A DNA stretch of 64,000 bases from Lucinisca nassula (Eukaryota; Mollusca; Bivalvia; Lucinida; Lucinidae), in the NCBI GenBank assembly GCA_963580285.1, contig OY757012.1:172257994-172321993 (forward strand), in the 5' to 3' direction. Shown here piece after piece: positions 12,165-23,439 of the stretch. Within the stretch, counting starts at the first letter, position 1. The number at the start of each line of letters is the position of its first letter. A model generated the notes under the pieces. The model was not told the DNA's origin. It saw only the letters and a list, made by a program, of their open reading frames with translations, and ran no database searches. Made by a program: the position numbers and the translations under genes.

Positions 12165-12410
12165 CGGGCACCTTTACTTCTATATAAATCTACAGATAGC
12201 ATAAAAGAAGTGGTCGATACAATTACCCCTGACAGAAGAGACAAGAACACAAACATGAAACAAATGAAACATCACTAGCGGAATGTTTAAAGGACAATTA
12301 CATGTACTTTCCCAGAAAATGGTCAAATGGCCAACCAAAATACAAAAAAAATTGAAGCAAGAAGATTTCTAACAAAAATAAACGAAACCGCGACAGAATA
12401 GGGTGCCGGG
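12165..12410 (-). repeat. Diverged PLE tail
   Basis: Weak match to the PLE 3' end: 'TCGATACAATTACCCCTG', 'AGAAAATGGTCAAATGGCC' and 'AAACGAAACCGCGACAG' in the right order and spacing. Confidence 0.55.
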
Positions 12411-12419
12411 AGGGGGGGG

Positions 12420-13423
12420 GGTTGAATCGATTTAATACGTGACCACAACTCTGTCAGACAAATGATTTATTTAATCCGCATGAAAGCTTTCTAACTCGTA
12501 AGAAGGACATCTCCACGAACACACACACATACATACACTAATGATTATGGAGATGAAGCAATCGGGGAAGCTGTGGTGAGAATCACTGAACGTTAGATTC
12601 CGGCATAGCATAAGTAACGGTTGTGCATTGTGGTTTGCAAACGTCATCAAGATGTGCCAACGTCATTATGATGTAGCCGGTGCACTGGTAAACAAAGGCT
12701 TTGGAAAAACCGTTTTCTATTTTGAATCTATTTTTTCAAAACATGTTCTCGTCTAAGACTTAGGTAAGGATTGCATTTAAATAATCTGACAAATACATAA
12801 AAATGACCTGTTTTATTTATCTAATCAATTTTATGCATTTGTTAAAATTGATTTTACCAAAGCGTGACAAAGAGATTTTTCTACCCGAGGGTACCGGAAA
12901 CTGGACACGCAATGGCTGTCGTCAATTTTGACAACATTTTAATCGTTGTTTATTGCGTCATGCTGATGTGTCAGAAAAAGTTGTCCATGCCCCGCATTAT
13001 AATTTGATATATATTTTCACTGCACACAGTCGGTATTTGCCGAGAATCTGTGGTTGAAGCATTTCAAAGGTGCAGCAAAAACGCTTGCACTCCTGGCCAT
13101 TTCTTACGAAATGGCTTACTGTCACTTTTGTTTTTGGACATTATGAATTATTTATGGACATAACTCCAAGCTCCTGTGAACAATCTAAGAAATGAAAACT
13201 AGCTCCAGAAGAAAACAACAACAACAAAACTCTACACCCTGATGGCCAGAATCACAGCAAAAGGTGAATTGTGATGCAGACATCTTGTTCAAATTTTGGT
13301 GTTTCATTTCAAAGTACCACTTGTTCAAACAAAGCAGCATTGGAGGTCACATAACTTGTTCAACTGCTGAAGTTCTTTACATTCCTAACATTCTATTGAG
13401 GCCACCATTTTCATTATAAATTT
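12420..13423. other. Intergenic, nothing recognised
   Basis: A G-rich tract starts at 12411. I see no gene, RNA or repeat family that I can name here. Confidence 0.4.
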
Positions 13424-13428
13424 CAGTA

Positions 13429-13849
<421 letters not shown>

Positions 13850-14080
13850 CAGTACAAGTGAATGTGGAAGTGCAAGTGGTCTCAATACGCCTCCTTACAA
13901 AGATTATCCAATTGTACATACTGCCCAGAAAAATTTCAATACCTGGTCAAAAATAGGCGTCCAAAAATTACACCTTATGTTCATTTCACATACTTGAAGT
14001 ATGCAGCAGTTTATTTTCTTTCTTTCTACTTTAACTGCGATCGGTCACATCTGACCATTACTCTCAGGTGTACTTTACAT

Positions 14081-14464
14081 TAGGGCTGGCTAATCGGAGC
14101 TGAAAAGATAATCGATTATCAGTCCCGTCATTGCGATCGATATTCGATTAGTAGTCGCTATGGTTTTTTGTCATAATTTTAACTGTCTGGCTTTCTTCTG
14201 AGCATGACTCGTACCATATGTTGCACTTTACCACATGTATATTTGAACAGACAGGCCTGAGCAAACAGTGTAGACCCAGATGAGACGCCGCAGGATGCGG
14301 CGTCTCATCATGGTCTGCACGGTTTGCCACTCATCCAGCTATTTTAGGCAAAAATTTTGGTAGTAAATTGTACCTATCAAGTAATCGATTAAAAGCAAAT
14401 CAGAAATGATAATCATTTTTGTTGAATTTATCGATCGATTATACGATTAATCGTGTCACCCTTA
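14081..14464. mobile_element. hAT-like MITE with 8 bp TSD
   Basis: A 384 bp element with ends 'TAGGGCTGGCTAATCG' and '...CGATTAATCGTGTCACCCTTA' (imperfect terminal inverted repeats), flanked by a perfect 8 bp duplication CTTTACAT at 14073-14080 and 14465-14472. An 8 bp TSD with TAGGG-type ends is typical of hAT. No transposase frame is present. The middle (14255-14335) carries a 'GAGACGCCGC...GCGGCGTCTC' hairpin also found in the piggyBac-like MITEs. Confidence 0.88.
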
Positions 14465-14539
14465 CTTTACATACACCCGAGGTTTGCAGGATGAAAGCCT
14501 ACACAGTAATCTTGTAATTATTATTTTAGGGGTCTTTAA

Positions 14540-14760
14540 CCCATTTAGTACCGGAAACCCCAAAATGGGTACCCTGGCAAACAGTGCAGGCCCAGATGAG
14601 ACGCCGCAGAACGTGGAAACTGATCAGGGCCTCCACTGTTTGTTAAAAGTATAGTCATTTTCCAAATACATTTTGATAAAAACACAACCTGACACCCCTA
14701 AATTTTGAAATGAACTCCTGCACTATATACGAAAGAAGACTCCATTTGGTACAAAAAGGG
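14540..14760. mobile_element. piggyBac-like MITE, TTAA target site
   Basis: Flanked by TTAA at 14536-14539 and 14761-14764. The ends are 'CCCATTTAGTACC' and 'GGTACAAAAAGGG', i.e. inverted and starting CCC, as in piggyBac. The same element occurs at 51333-51551 and 56886-57085. About 220 bp, non-coding. Confidence 0.85.
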
Positions 14761-14829
14761 TTAACCTGCACAGGGCATAACTCTCCCTGCACAGGGCTTC
14801 CAGCTAACATCCAGATCCGAAGGACGGTG

Positions 14830-14970
14830 CACTTTATGACATTCATCCCTGCAAATAATGCAAATGGGGCGTGTTAGGACACCGAAATTTTATAGTCCCT
14901 GCCGGGGACGGAACCCGGGACCCCTAGCATTAGAGGCAAGTGCGCTAACCACTGAGCTATCACACTCCAG
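14830..14970 (-). repeat. tRNA-derived SINE head
   Basis: Minus strand box A 'TAGCTCAGTGGTTAGCGCA' and box B 'GGTTCCGTCCC' at about 14965-14890, followed by a short tail. The acceptor stem does not pair fully, so this is a SINE head, not a tRNA gene. Confidence 0.65.
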
Positions 14971-15642
14971 TTTGTTTGCTAAACCAGGGTGAAACTGACA
15001 AAGATCATACAGCTAATAATTACCACACAGATAAGCTACCTTTTCATTTGTTTGAATTTACCTTTACATCCCTGTTTACATTACTTACATCATTTTGAAG
15101 ATGTTGATTCACATTTTGTGGGACTTTTAACTGAACTTTGTATTAAATGCCATCTCAAGCCCTACCACACCCACAAATTAAAACCATATTTTTCCATCTT
15201 ACTATCAACAGCTCATATTTTGCCATAATCTTATGCCATAAAAGGAGCAGAATAATTAAATGGATAACTTTTCGAAACCATTGACCATTGTATTTCATTT
15301 TCCACGATATATAATATTTAGGGACAGAAATACAAATGTATTATAAAAGTAATGGACAGATGAAATAAAAAACAAAAACAAAAAAAAAAAAAAATAAAAT
15401 AAAATAAACAGGACTATGTTGAAAAATTTGGACTTTCCCTCATGGCAGCTGGGCAATGGATTTGTCAGGCCCTGCTTATTAGAGGTTCTCATTTAGAAGT
15501 GCATTAAAGTATTTGCCTGAGCTAGAGTTTAGAATCTGTCTCGCACTTCAACCATTTCATTTTTTCTGGCTAATGAAACATCTTTGATAGATAACAGCAT
15601 TGCATGCATCTAATGTATCAGAAGTCTATACAAATCATTGTG
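14971..15642. other. Intergenic, nothing recognised
   Basis: A-rich tract at 15374-15410. No gene or repeat family recognised. Confidence 0.4.
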
Positions 15643-15745
15643 TCAAACCCTGCCATCCAATGAAACCAGTGTATATGTATAGACAGTCAGACTCACACCA
15701 CTCTGCCTGGGCAGGCTTAGATCCTCTAAGCAGTTTACAAGTAGT
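15643..15745 (-). repeat. SINE-A internal fragment
   Basis: Covers 'CAATGAAACCAGTGTATAT' to 'GATCCTCTAAGCAGTTTAC'. Both ends are missing. Confidence 0.7.
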
Positions 15746-15861
15746 TTCATCACAAAAAACAAGCCTATATAATCCTGAGCCCCTTGAACCCTAATAGTAC
15801 AACTTGGGTTTACAGTGCGAAAACCTTATGTTTCGTTTTTCCTCTCTAAAATATAGATTGT

Positions 15862-16080
15862 GACGGGCCCCGTGGCCTAGTGGATAAGAGCGCTCACTCT
15901 TAATCATTAGGTCTCTCACCACCGTGGTTCGAGCCTCACTCGGGTCACATGTGAGACGCCAAGTTCTGCAATGGTACATGTAGGTCAGGTGGTTTTTCTC
16001 CGGGTACTCAGGTTTTCGTCCACCTCTGATTAACGATCGGCTCGATATGAGTAAAATAATCTTAAAATCAACCCCCCACC
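15862..16080 (+). repeat. tRNA-derived SINE
   Basis: tRNA-like head 'GTGGCCTAGTGGATAAGAG' (box A) and 'GTGGTTCGAGCCTC' (box B), then 'TTTTTCTCCGGGTACTCAGG' and 'GATTAACGATCGGC', a body widely seen in mollusc SINEs. It is inserted in the hairpin-core MITE whose remaining half follows. Confidence 0.75.
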
Positions 16081-16219
16081 ATAGATTGTGGGAACTGGTT
16101 AGAACCGCCTCAATGAGGCGGTTCTAACTTGTACCCACAATCTATATTTTGAGTCGAAGTTTGTTGTTTTTTTCGGCGTTTAAGTTTACATTGTTCTTGT
16201 ATAGGCATGTTTTCATAAT
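16081..16219. mobile_element. Hairpin-core MITE, partial
   Basis: The hairpin 'GGTTAGAACCGCCTC/GAGGCGGTTCTAAC' at 16098-16134 is followed by the family's right end 'TATAGGCATGTTTTCATAAT'. The left half is missing, probably displaced by the adjacent SINE. Confidence 0.75.
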
Positions 16220-16608
16220 GTAAAGATGCTGTTGATTTCGCTTTACCGGGAAATTCCATGCACCCAAATATATTTCTCCTGGTGTAAAAATAACGTTGGA
16301 TCAAATAAGATTTAATCTGGTCTTATTCTTATCTTTTGCCAAGGCCTGACCCAAAATAATTGCCGCTTTATTGCTTGGACAGCAAAAAAAAATACTATCA
16401 ATTACCCAGAATCTCCCCTAAGAACACATATCTTCCCATCTTTAGTTTCTATCTTGGCCCCTTGATTTGCCCTAAAAACTTGTGGAATGTGTAAAAAGTA
16501 AAAATATGAGTGACCCCTACCATAATTACATCAACAACAGCGTGATTACTGTGTAGGCAGCTCCATCCTGCCAAACCTGGAGTGTATGTAATATACACCA
16601 GGAGTGTT
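16220..16608. other. Intergenic, nothing recognised
   Basis: No gene or named repeat seen. Confidence 0.4.
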
Positions 16609-16868
16609 TTGTTTGATTTGAGGTTTAACATCCCCATCAACACTATATAGAAACATTGCTTCTAATTTTGTGGGACTTTTTCTTCCGAGATTGAGATGAA
16701 ATGATATCTCAAGCCCTGTCACCCAATGAAACCAATAGGGTTTATAAGCATGCATGTTCTGACACACACCGCTTTGTCTGGGCCAGGGCAGGCTTAGATT
16801 CTCTAAGCGGAGTACTCATCTGCGTACAAGCATCATGCATCCCATCAATTTCTTCAAGCCCCGATGGT
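16609..16868 (-). repeat. SINE-A copy (near full length)
   Basis: From 'TTTGATTTGAGGTTTAACA' (its 3' end) to 'TTCTTCAAGCCCCGATGG' (its 5' end). Confidence 0.85.
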
Positions 16869-17621
16869 CAGATTAAGTTGTGTAAAGCCTTGAAAACATG
16901 AGCTTGCACATGCAGATGTCCCAGTGTCGCAGAACTTTTCAATTTTTCTCAAAATAAGAAAAATCCGAAGATTTCCATAGTCAAGACTGAGTTTAAACTA
17001 ACCAAAGGCACAAATATTTTATATCTCAACTCACTGCATCTAACAACATTGCAGAATAACAAATCAACAACTTGTTTGTGACAAGCCCCATGTTCAAGTA
17101 GCTCAAAACTTTTTTAGTGTGCAGTGTTGGGCGACAAAATTGGTAGTTCCATTTCAAGTGGTATCCCTTTGACCTGTTTGTTAAAAATTCCGAGATCAAT
17201 TTTCATTGCAGATAGTTGGTAGGGAAAGTGTTGCAATGTTTGTGATTGTCAATGGTGGCTTTGACAAAGTCACATAAGAGCTATCAAAACTTAATATACG
17301 CAATGTTACTGGATTGCATTGTAGATATATTTTTTTACCCATATTCTGACTTTTTACACATTCACTAAGTTTACTGGACAAATCAACGGGCCAACTACAA
17401 ACCCTGTGATACTGAATTAGTCACATTTATATTCTGATAAAGAATTTTCAGTGCCTGTGCAGGTTATAGATGCCGTAATTTCAGAATTACTGTGTAAGCT
17501 TTCGGAGTGTATGTAATAATGTACACGAAATGTGACGTACTTGTAACTTGTGTAAAGTGGAATCATGATTCCTGAAGAATCGTCTTTTAGACCAATCTTA
17601 CATCCCCATTGGGAGTTTTGT
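16869..17621. other. Intergenic, nothing recognised
   Basis: A/T-rich. No open frame of note and no repeat family recognised. Confidence 0.4.
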
Positions 17622-18221
17622 TTGTTTCATTTGATGTTTGACATCCCAATCAACACCATATAGGTCATTTTAATGATGTTGCTTCCAATTTTGTGCGACT
17701 TTTACCTGACATTGAGATGAAATGACATCTCAGTTTGTTTGTTTGATTTGATGTTTAATGTCCCCGTCAGCACTATATAAGTCATTTTGGAGACGTTGCT
17801 TCCAATTTTGTGGGACTTTTACCCGGCATGGAGATGAAATGACATTTCAAGCCCTGTCGCCCAATGAAACTAATAGGGTTTATAGGCTTGGACAGTCCGA
17901 CTCGCTCCGCTTTCCCTGGGCAGGCTTAGATCCTCTAAGTGGGTGACCAGTACTTGTGTGCGGTCGGATTCAGCTCTGCGTGAAATTACATCTCAAGCTT
18001 TGTATCCCAATGAAACCAATACGGTTTATAAGCATGGACGGTCTGACTCGAACCACTTTCCCTGTGCAGGCATAGATCCTCTAACCGGTTAACCAGGCAG
18101 TACTCCTGTGCGGTCGGTTTCAGCTCCGCGTGGAAGCATCATGCAGCCCATCTATTACTTCAAGCCTCGATGGGCGGGGGCCACTTCAAGGATAGAGACA
18201 GACAGACAGAAAGATAGAGAC

Positions 18222-18305
<84 letters not shown>

Positions 18306-18660
18306 TTTGTTTGATTTGTTTGTTTGATTTGTGGTTTAACGTCCCCGTCAACACTGTAAAGGTCATTTTGGAGATGTTTAATGTCCCCGTCAGCACTCTA
18401 GAAGTCATTTTGGAGACGTTGCTTCCAATTTCGTGGGACTTTTACCCGACATTGAGATGAAATGACATTTCAAGCCCTGTCGCCCAATGAAACCAATAGG
18501 GTTCATAGCATGGACGGAGCCTCGCACCGCGGTTCCTGGACAGGCTTAGATCCTCTAAGCAGTTTACCAGTACTAGTGTGCGGGCCAGATTCAGCTCTGC
18601 GTGGAAGCATCGTGCAGCCCATATATTTCTTCAAGCCCCTATGGGCGGGGGCGGAGATAG
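17622..18660 (-). repeat. Cluster of five partial SINE-A copies with GATA arrays
   Basis: Head-to-tail pieces, all reading toward lower coordinates: 17622-17732 (3' end only), 17733-17981 (3' end to middle), 17982-18181 (middle to 5' end), 18312-18377 (3' end only) and 18378-18655 (nearly full length). Repeated breaks at the same landmark ('GAAATGACATCTCA', 'GAGATGTTTAATGTCC') suggest tandem duplication or insertion of SINEs into SINEs. GATA arrays directly follow the 5' ends of two copies. Confidence 0.8.
18198..18305. repeat. (GATA)n microsatellite
   Basis: About 25 GATA units after a GACA-containing lead-in. Confidence 0.95.
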
Positions 18661-18673
18661 ATAGATAGATAGC

Positions 18674-18705
<32 letters not shown>

Positions 18706-18706
18706 A
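18655..18706. repeat. (GATA)n microsatellite
   Basis: About 12 units with one GCTA interruption, directly next to the 5' end of a SINE-A copy. Confidence 0.9.
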
Positions 18707-18735
18707 TTCTGATAGATGGAACAAGGTATACTAGT

Positions 18736-19703
18736 TTCTCATGGTACCAAGGGTTCCATGGTACCGGGGTAAACAATATTTTGCCGAATTTTGAATCTTG
18801 TACATGTCCCATGGGTGTGATATTCTCACATCAATAAAGTAGGATATATTTCTTTCCACTGAAATATATTTCATTACATTGTTACAATAAATATCTGGAT
18901 AAATATCTAGAAAGTTAAAGGGCAGGCGGAATATGAGTTTTCTCATTTTCTCTTCACCCCCTGGTTGTTAAATTTGTCTTTAGTTTATTTTTAAAATACC
19001 CAATGATTTTTCTTTTGTGGCTTAAGATTTTCTCAGGTAGTTCTTATAAACTGAAATATGGAAAGAACCGTCCTGCATATTTCATGTTGATATATACTGC
19101 CTTCTAAAGGTATGCTATTCGTTTAGCATTGAAAGTAAATTTTAGCCTCAAGTGCCCAGATGGTCTATGCATGCATTCTTTAAAACACTCCAAACTTTCC
19201 CAGTATTTCTGCACCCAAATGACACCTCTAAGTATAAGCTTAGAAGTAAAAGTCATATGATGAATCAAACTTGCTTGACTTTCATATAACCCTCGTGATG
19301 ATTAGTACCCCCTGTGTCTCAACTGTAGTTTACTTTATTATTCCATTTGTATCAAAAAATATTTTAAATCATTTTTGCAGTTTCTCCTATTTTCAAAACT
19401 AATCTTTATTGTTTTAAATAATATAAAATGCCATTACAGGTATTTTTTGACAAATCAGTTTTCTATATTTGTCGTTTTTCTATTTGCCTTGGTACCATGA
19501 GAATGCCTGTTGGCATGAGAAAATGCTGCCTAGGTACATATCTGACAAGTTTGTAAATACAAGCTGGAGTACTGTGATTATCATTCCTCGTTAACTGCAA
19601 GAAGAGACCCTAAAGAAATTTTACATAAAATTATTTTATTGCTGAATAGCTCTTACTTTGAAATATTTATACTGAAACATTAACTACCTTGGTACCATGG
19701 GAA
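18736..19703. repeat. Possible TIR element defined by TTCTCATGGTACCAAGG repeats
   Basis: A 17 bp sequence at 18736-18752 occurs exactly inverted at 19487-19503 and with one mismatch at 19687-19703. The enclosed sequence is AT-rich and non-coding. No TSD was confirmed. It may be a MITE-like element of 768 or 968 bp. Confidence 0.45.
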
Positions 19704-19849
19704 ACCAGGCTACATTTCTATCCTTTGAGCAGAAATAGTAACTCTTCCCTACCCTAAAGATATATATATATATATATATGCAACTGCAGTTTTCAAAATT
19801 AATACTGGTAGAGTGCAACTGCAGTTTTCAAAAAAAAATACTGGTTCTT

Positions 19850-20066
19850 TTGTTTGTTTGATTTAAGGTTTAACTTCCCCATCAACACTGTAAAGGTCAT
19901 TTTGGAGACGTTGCTTCCAATTTTGTGGGACTTTTACCGACATTGAGATGAAATGACATCTCAAGCCCTGTCGCACCGCTTTACCTGGGCAGGCTTAGAT
20001 CCTCTAAGCGGTTTACCAGTAATCGTGTGCGGGTCGGATTCAGCTCTGCGTGGAAGCATCATGTAA
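19850..20066 (-). repeat. SINE-A copy with internal deletion
   Basis: 3' end to 'CAAGCCCTGTCGCACCGCT' (internal ~50 bp missing), then to 'GTGGAAGCATCATG'. Confidence 0.8.
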
Positions 20067-20109
20067 TACTGGTTCTACTAAAGACAGATACCATTCTCTG
20101 GGCGGAGTG

Positions 20110-20422
20110 ATTTTTATCCCCCCCCCCACCGAGAATCTTTGATTCGGGGGGCATATAGTATTTGCCCTGTCCGTCTGTTTGTTTGTTTGTCTGCCTGTCC
20201 GTCACAAAAACTTTAACCTTGATCATAACTTCAAAAGCATTTGACCTAGCCCCATGAAACTTCATACACTTATAAATTCACCATCACAAGGGCTACATTC
20301 TGACCAAGGGCCATAACTCTGTTGTCATTTTTCGCTGAATTATCTCCCCTTGAAATTTTGCAAAAACTCAGAAATTGGCTCCCACAGGGGGCATTGGTCA
20401 CCTATAGTGACAGCTCTTGTTT
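20110..20422 (+). repeat. Interspersed repeat ending 'GTGACAGCTCTTGTTT'
   Basis: Starts at a C-run and 'GATTCGGGGGGCATATAGT', has 'CCATAACTCTGTTGTCATTTTT', 'TTTGACCTAGCCCCATG' and 'GGGGGCATTGGTCACCTATA'. The overall layout resembles common mollusc repeats starting with a CGGGGGGCATA hairpin (family memory, not checked). T-rich 3' end. Confidence 0.55.
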
Positions 20423-20895
20423 TTTTATTTTTATTATTATCATTATTATTATTATTTAGATTAACTGTCTACTGCACAGTTCAAGTTTAAATTTGTTGCT
20501 GTCGTTGTTCAGCCTGGGACCACCTTTGAGACTGTTAAACTTTAGAACAGTCCAAAAGGAGATCTTAATATAGGAATTTTACGGAACTACTGCAAATGTC
20601 CATTTAGAAAATCTTTTCATTTCAAAAAGACCCACCTAATATAGAATACACAAAATGGGAGGTTTATAAGCATCAAAATAGTTGGTTGCAGTTAGGTCGC
20701 ACCTATTTCATATAACATATACTATGATGTTATAAATCAATAAATTTGATGCGGGCCCAGTTACAGGTCTGAGGTCTGCTGTATTGGCCGGAGGTCGAAC
20801 AGGGGCAATGCGAAATTACTCGATTAATTACAATTTTATTAATTGACACAAGTAAAAAGCCTGATTTTTTATTTTTGACTTGAAAGAAACAAAAA
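20423..20895. other. Intergenic, nothing recognised
   Basis: ATT-rich microsatellite at about 20430-20456, then unassigned sequence. Confidence 0.4.
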
Positions 20896-21440
20896 CATGA
20901 AATAACCCCGTACTATACTTCCGGTCCCCTTTGAACCCCACTTTTATACAATAAAACAGGGGCTAACAGGGGAAAATAGAAGTGAAGGCAATGATCAGGA
21001 ATCGATACAATTAGCCCACAGCTCCCACCAGAGACACCAAAGGGAAAAAAAAACACAAACATAAAGCAACAGACCCTAATGGAAACACCAACAGCGAAAA
21101 GCCAAAAGGACAGTTACCTTCCCACAAAATGGCTAATTGGCTATCCAAAAAATAAAAAATAAATGATAACTACACTCAAAGACAAACCATAACAAAAAAA
21201 AAAAAAAAAAAAAAACGCGACAGAAGAACCGTCTTAGGAACGGTCAGCGAAACGAATTCCACTGGGGTAAACCTTATTTTCTTATGTCTGCTCTAAAATA
21301 TCGTTTGTACATCAATGAGGCGGATGTAACGTATACTCACAGTCTATATTTTGGGCAGAAATAAGAAAAATGTCACAATTTTTCATCTTAAAATTTTGGA
21401 TACAATTTACGATGTATTTGTATAGATGTGATTTCATAAT
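20896..21440. mobile_element. Hairpin-core MITE split by a PLE tail
   Basis: The MITE left part ('TTGAACCCCACTTTTATAC...ACAGGGG') ends at about 20967 and resumes at about 21264 ('CTGGGGTAAACCTTATTTTC') through a decayed hairpin to the right end 'TATAGATGTGATTTCATAAT'. The intervening 20968-21262 is a PLE 3' tail (minus), so the PLE inserted after the MITE. Confidence 0.75.
20968..21262 (-). repeat. PLE 3' tail nested in a MITE
   Basis: Contains 'GCAATGATCAGGAATCGAT', 'AGAGACACCAAAGGG', 'CCCACAAAATGGCTAATTGG' and 'GCGACAGAAGAACCG' in order. An A-run lies at 21197-21215. Confidence 0.85.
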
Positions 21441-22119
21441 GAATCTATAAAGGCCCTAAACCCGTCAAACATAGCCCGATCTTTGCTGCAAGAACATATG
21501 CATATTTTACAGGAAAGCAAAATAATGATGATTTTGGGTAGTTGTATCGATTCATGGTCATCGCTTTCACTTCTACATCCTACACCTAGAAGAATTACGA
21601 ACAAAAAGCATCGAAAATACAAAATATGTGTGGCACTTCCCGGTTATTTCATACCATAGCAACAGACACGTGAATGTAGCAAAAAACATACTAACGGACG
21701 GTCGTCGCTTTTTTTACGTTCATGTTTTCATCGGTTGACAAAATGGCGATGTGTCGAATTGCTTTTACACTGGCCCTTACCGGATAATATTAATATTTTT
21801 ACCTCTATATTCATTATAGACGACAAATTGAACAGGACTGGGTTTGTTGCCGAAATAAGTGAAACAGCGATTATTGTCAACCACGCATAATCACCATCGT
21901 TCACAAGCCATTCCCAATTACCTAAGAAATAGACAAATTAATCATTTTTAACCACCTTTTAACATTTTTAAAAGCATATGTGAGTTAAGTAATTTTAAAA
22001 TCATTATATAATAACATAATATAACGTCACTATTATTATTATGACATGTCATAAAAATCATATGACCAAAGGTGTAATAACCCATAGTTATTTGCGCGCA
22101 ATATCATGACATCGTCTTT
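21441..22119. other. Intergenic, nothing recognised
   Basis: No gene or named repeat. AT-rich. Confidence 0.4.
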
Positions 22120-22455
22120 ACAACTGTTTGTTTCATATGGGGTTTAAGGTCCCCTTCAACACTGTATAGGTCAGTTTGGAGACGTTCCTTCCAATTTTTT
22201 GGGACTTTTACCCGGCGTTGAGATAAAATGACGTCTTAAGCCCTTTCGCTCAATTAACGGTCCGACTCACCGCTTTACGTTTGGTGTCTCTGAAGGGAGC
22301 TTTGGGTTGATTGTATCGATTCCTGAGCATTGCCTCAACTTCAATTTTTAGATCCTATAAGCGGTTTACCTCTACTCGTGTGCGTTCGGTTTCAGCTCTG
22401 TGTTAAAACATCATGCAGCCAATCAATGTCTTAAAGCCCCGATGGGCGGGGCCGG
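22120..22455 (-). repeat. SINE-A copy carrying an inserted PLE terminal fragment
   Basis: SINE-A landmarks flank a 70 bp segment at 22278-22347 ('TTTGGTGTCTCTGAAGG' to 'GCCTCAACTTCAATTTT'), which is the plus-strand end of a PLE tail. The copy at 63340-63645 has a comparable insertion at the same SINE position. Confidence 0.8.
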
Positions 22456-22839
22456 CCCTCTTTACCAACCTATGATTTTATTTAAATTCTTTGCAATGTG
22501 ATCCAATTTTACATCCAGATATGGTAACAGAATCTTAAACTTGTGTTCATATCTTACCATACCGCGCATCACAAGCGTAAGGTCCTCAATACGAAAGTCT
22601 GTCTTAAGGCCCTGCAACAAGGTTTAGTGGGTTTGCTCTGCTACACAAACTAGCAAGAGTATTGAAGCAATACAAAGGCGCTATTCAGACCACAAGGATG
22701 CGCGGGATAGGCTGCACCAACTATTTATTATAAAAGCCCTAATTACCATTTTGAAACTTTATAATGGATTTGGTTTTGGTTTGTTAATATATTTCCAGTT
22801 TTTTTCAGCAATATATCCACCATGCCAATGAGCTCAATG
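22456..22839. other. Intergenic, nothing recognised
   Basis: No gene or named repeat family seen. Confidence 0.4.
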
Positions 22840-23105
22840 TCAAGGCCCCGGACCGGACCGGTTCTTCTGTGGCGGTTTATTTATGTTGTTGCTTGTTACT
22901 TACTGTGTGTATCACTTGTGTCTTTTTATTTTGGATGGCCATATGGCCATTTTGTGGGAAAGTAACTGTCCTTATGGCCTTCCTTTGTTTAGGTTTCCAT
23001 TATGGTCTGGTCACTTAATGTTTGTGTTTCTTTCCCTTTGGTGTCTTTGATGGGTGGAGTAAGTTAATTGTATCGATTCCTGATCTTTGTTTTATTTCTA
23101 CTTAG
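22840..23105 (+). repeat. PLE 3' tail
   Basis: From 'GACCGGACCGGTTCTTCTG' through 'ATGGCCATATGGCCATTTTG' to 'CTTTGTTTTATTTCTACTT', like the last 260 bp of the pseudo-LTR. Confidence 0.85.
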
Positions 23106-23439
23106 AAATTGTTACGTAACATGCTTTTAAGAATTTATATTTTCAAAACCATACGATGGGTTTGGTTCATAGTTGATATGATGATAGATTTAGGAATAAA
23201 GTTTGATACATCAATTAGCCCACGCATGCAGTTGACCTCAATACTTTTCGCAGTAAAAAATCAAAATAATTTAGTTTCAAAAAGAAATAAATTGTTTAAA
23301 AACAGATTACATTTGAAAACAATATCTTATGGTAAAGATTATACAAGCTGAAACATAAAAAAAATAAACATAATCACTAGTGCTGTCAGAATCTGATAAA
23401 GGGCTTAAAAGCAATCCCATAAGAAATGGCTTAGATAGG

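Noticed and set aside
14281..14310. Rho-independent terminator
   Set aside because: The GC-rich hairpin belongs to a eukaryotic MITE; bacterial terminators are not relevant here.
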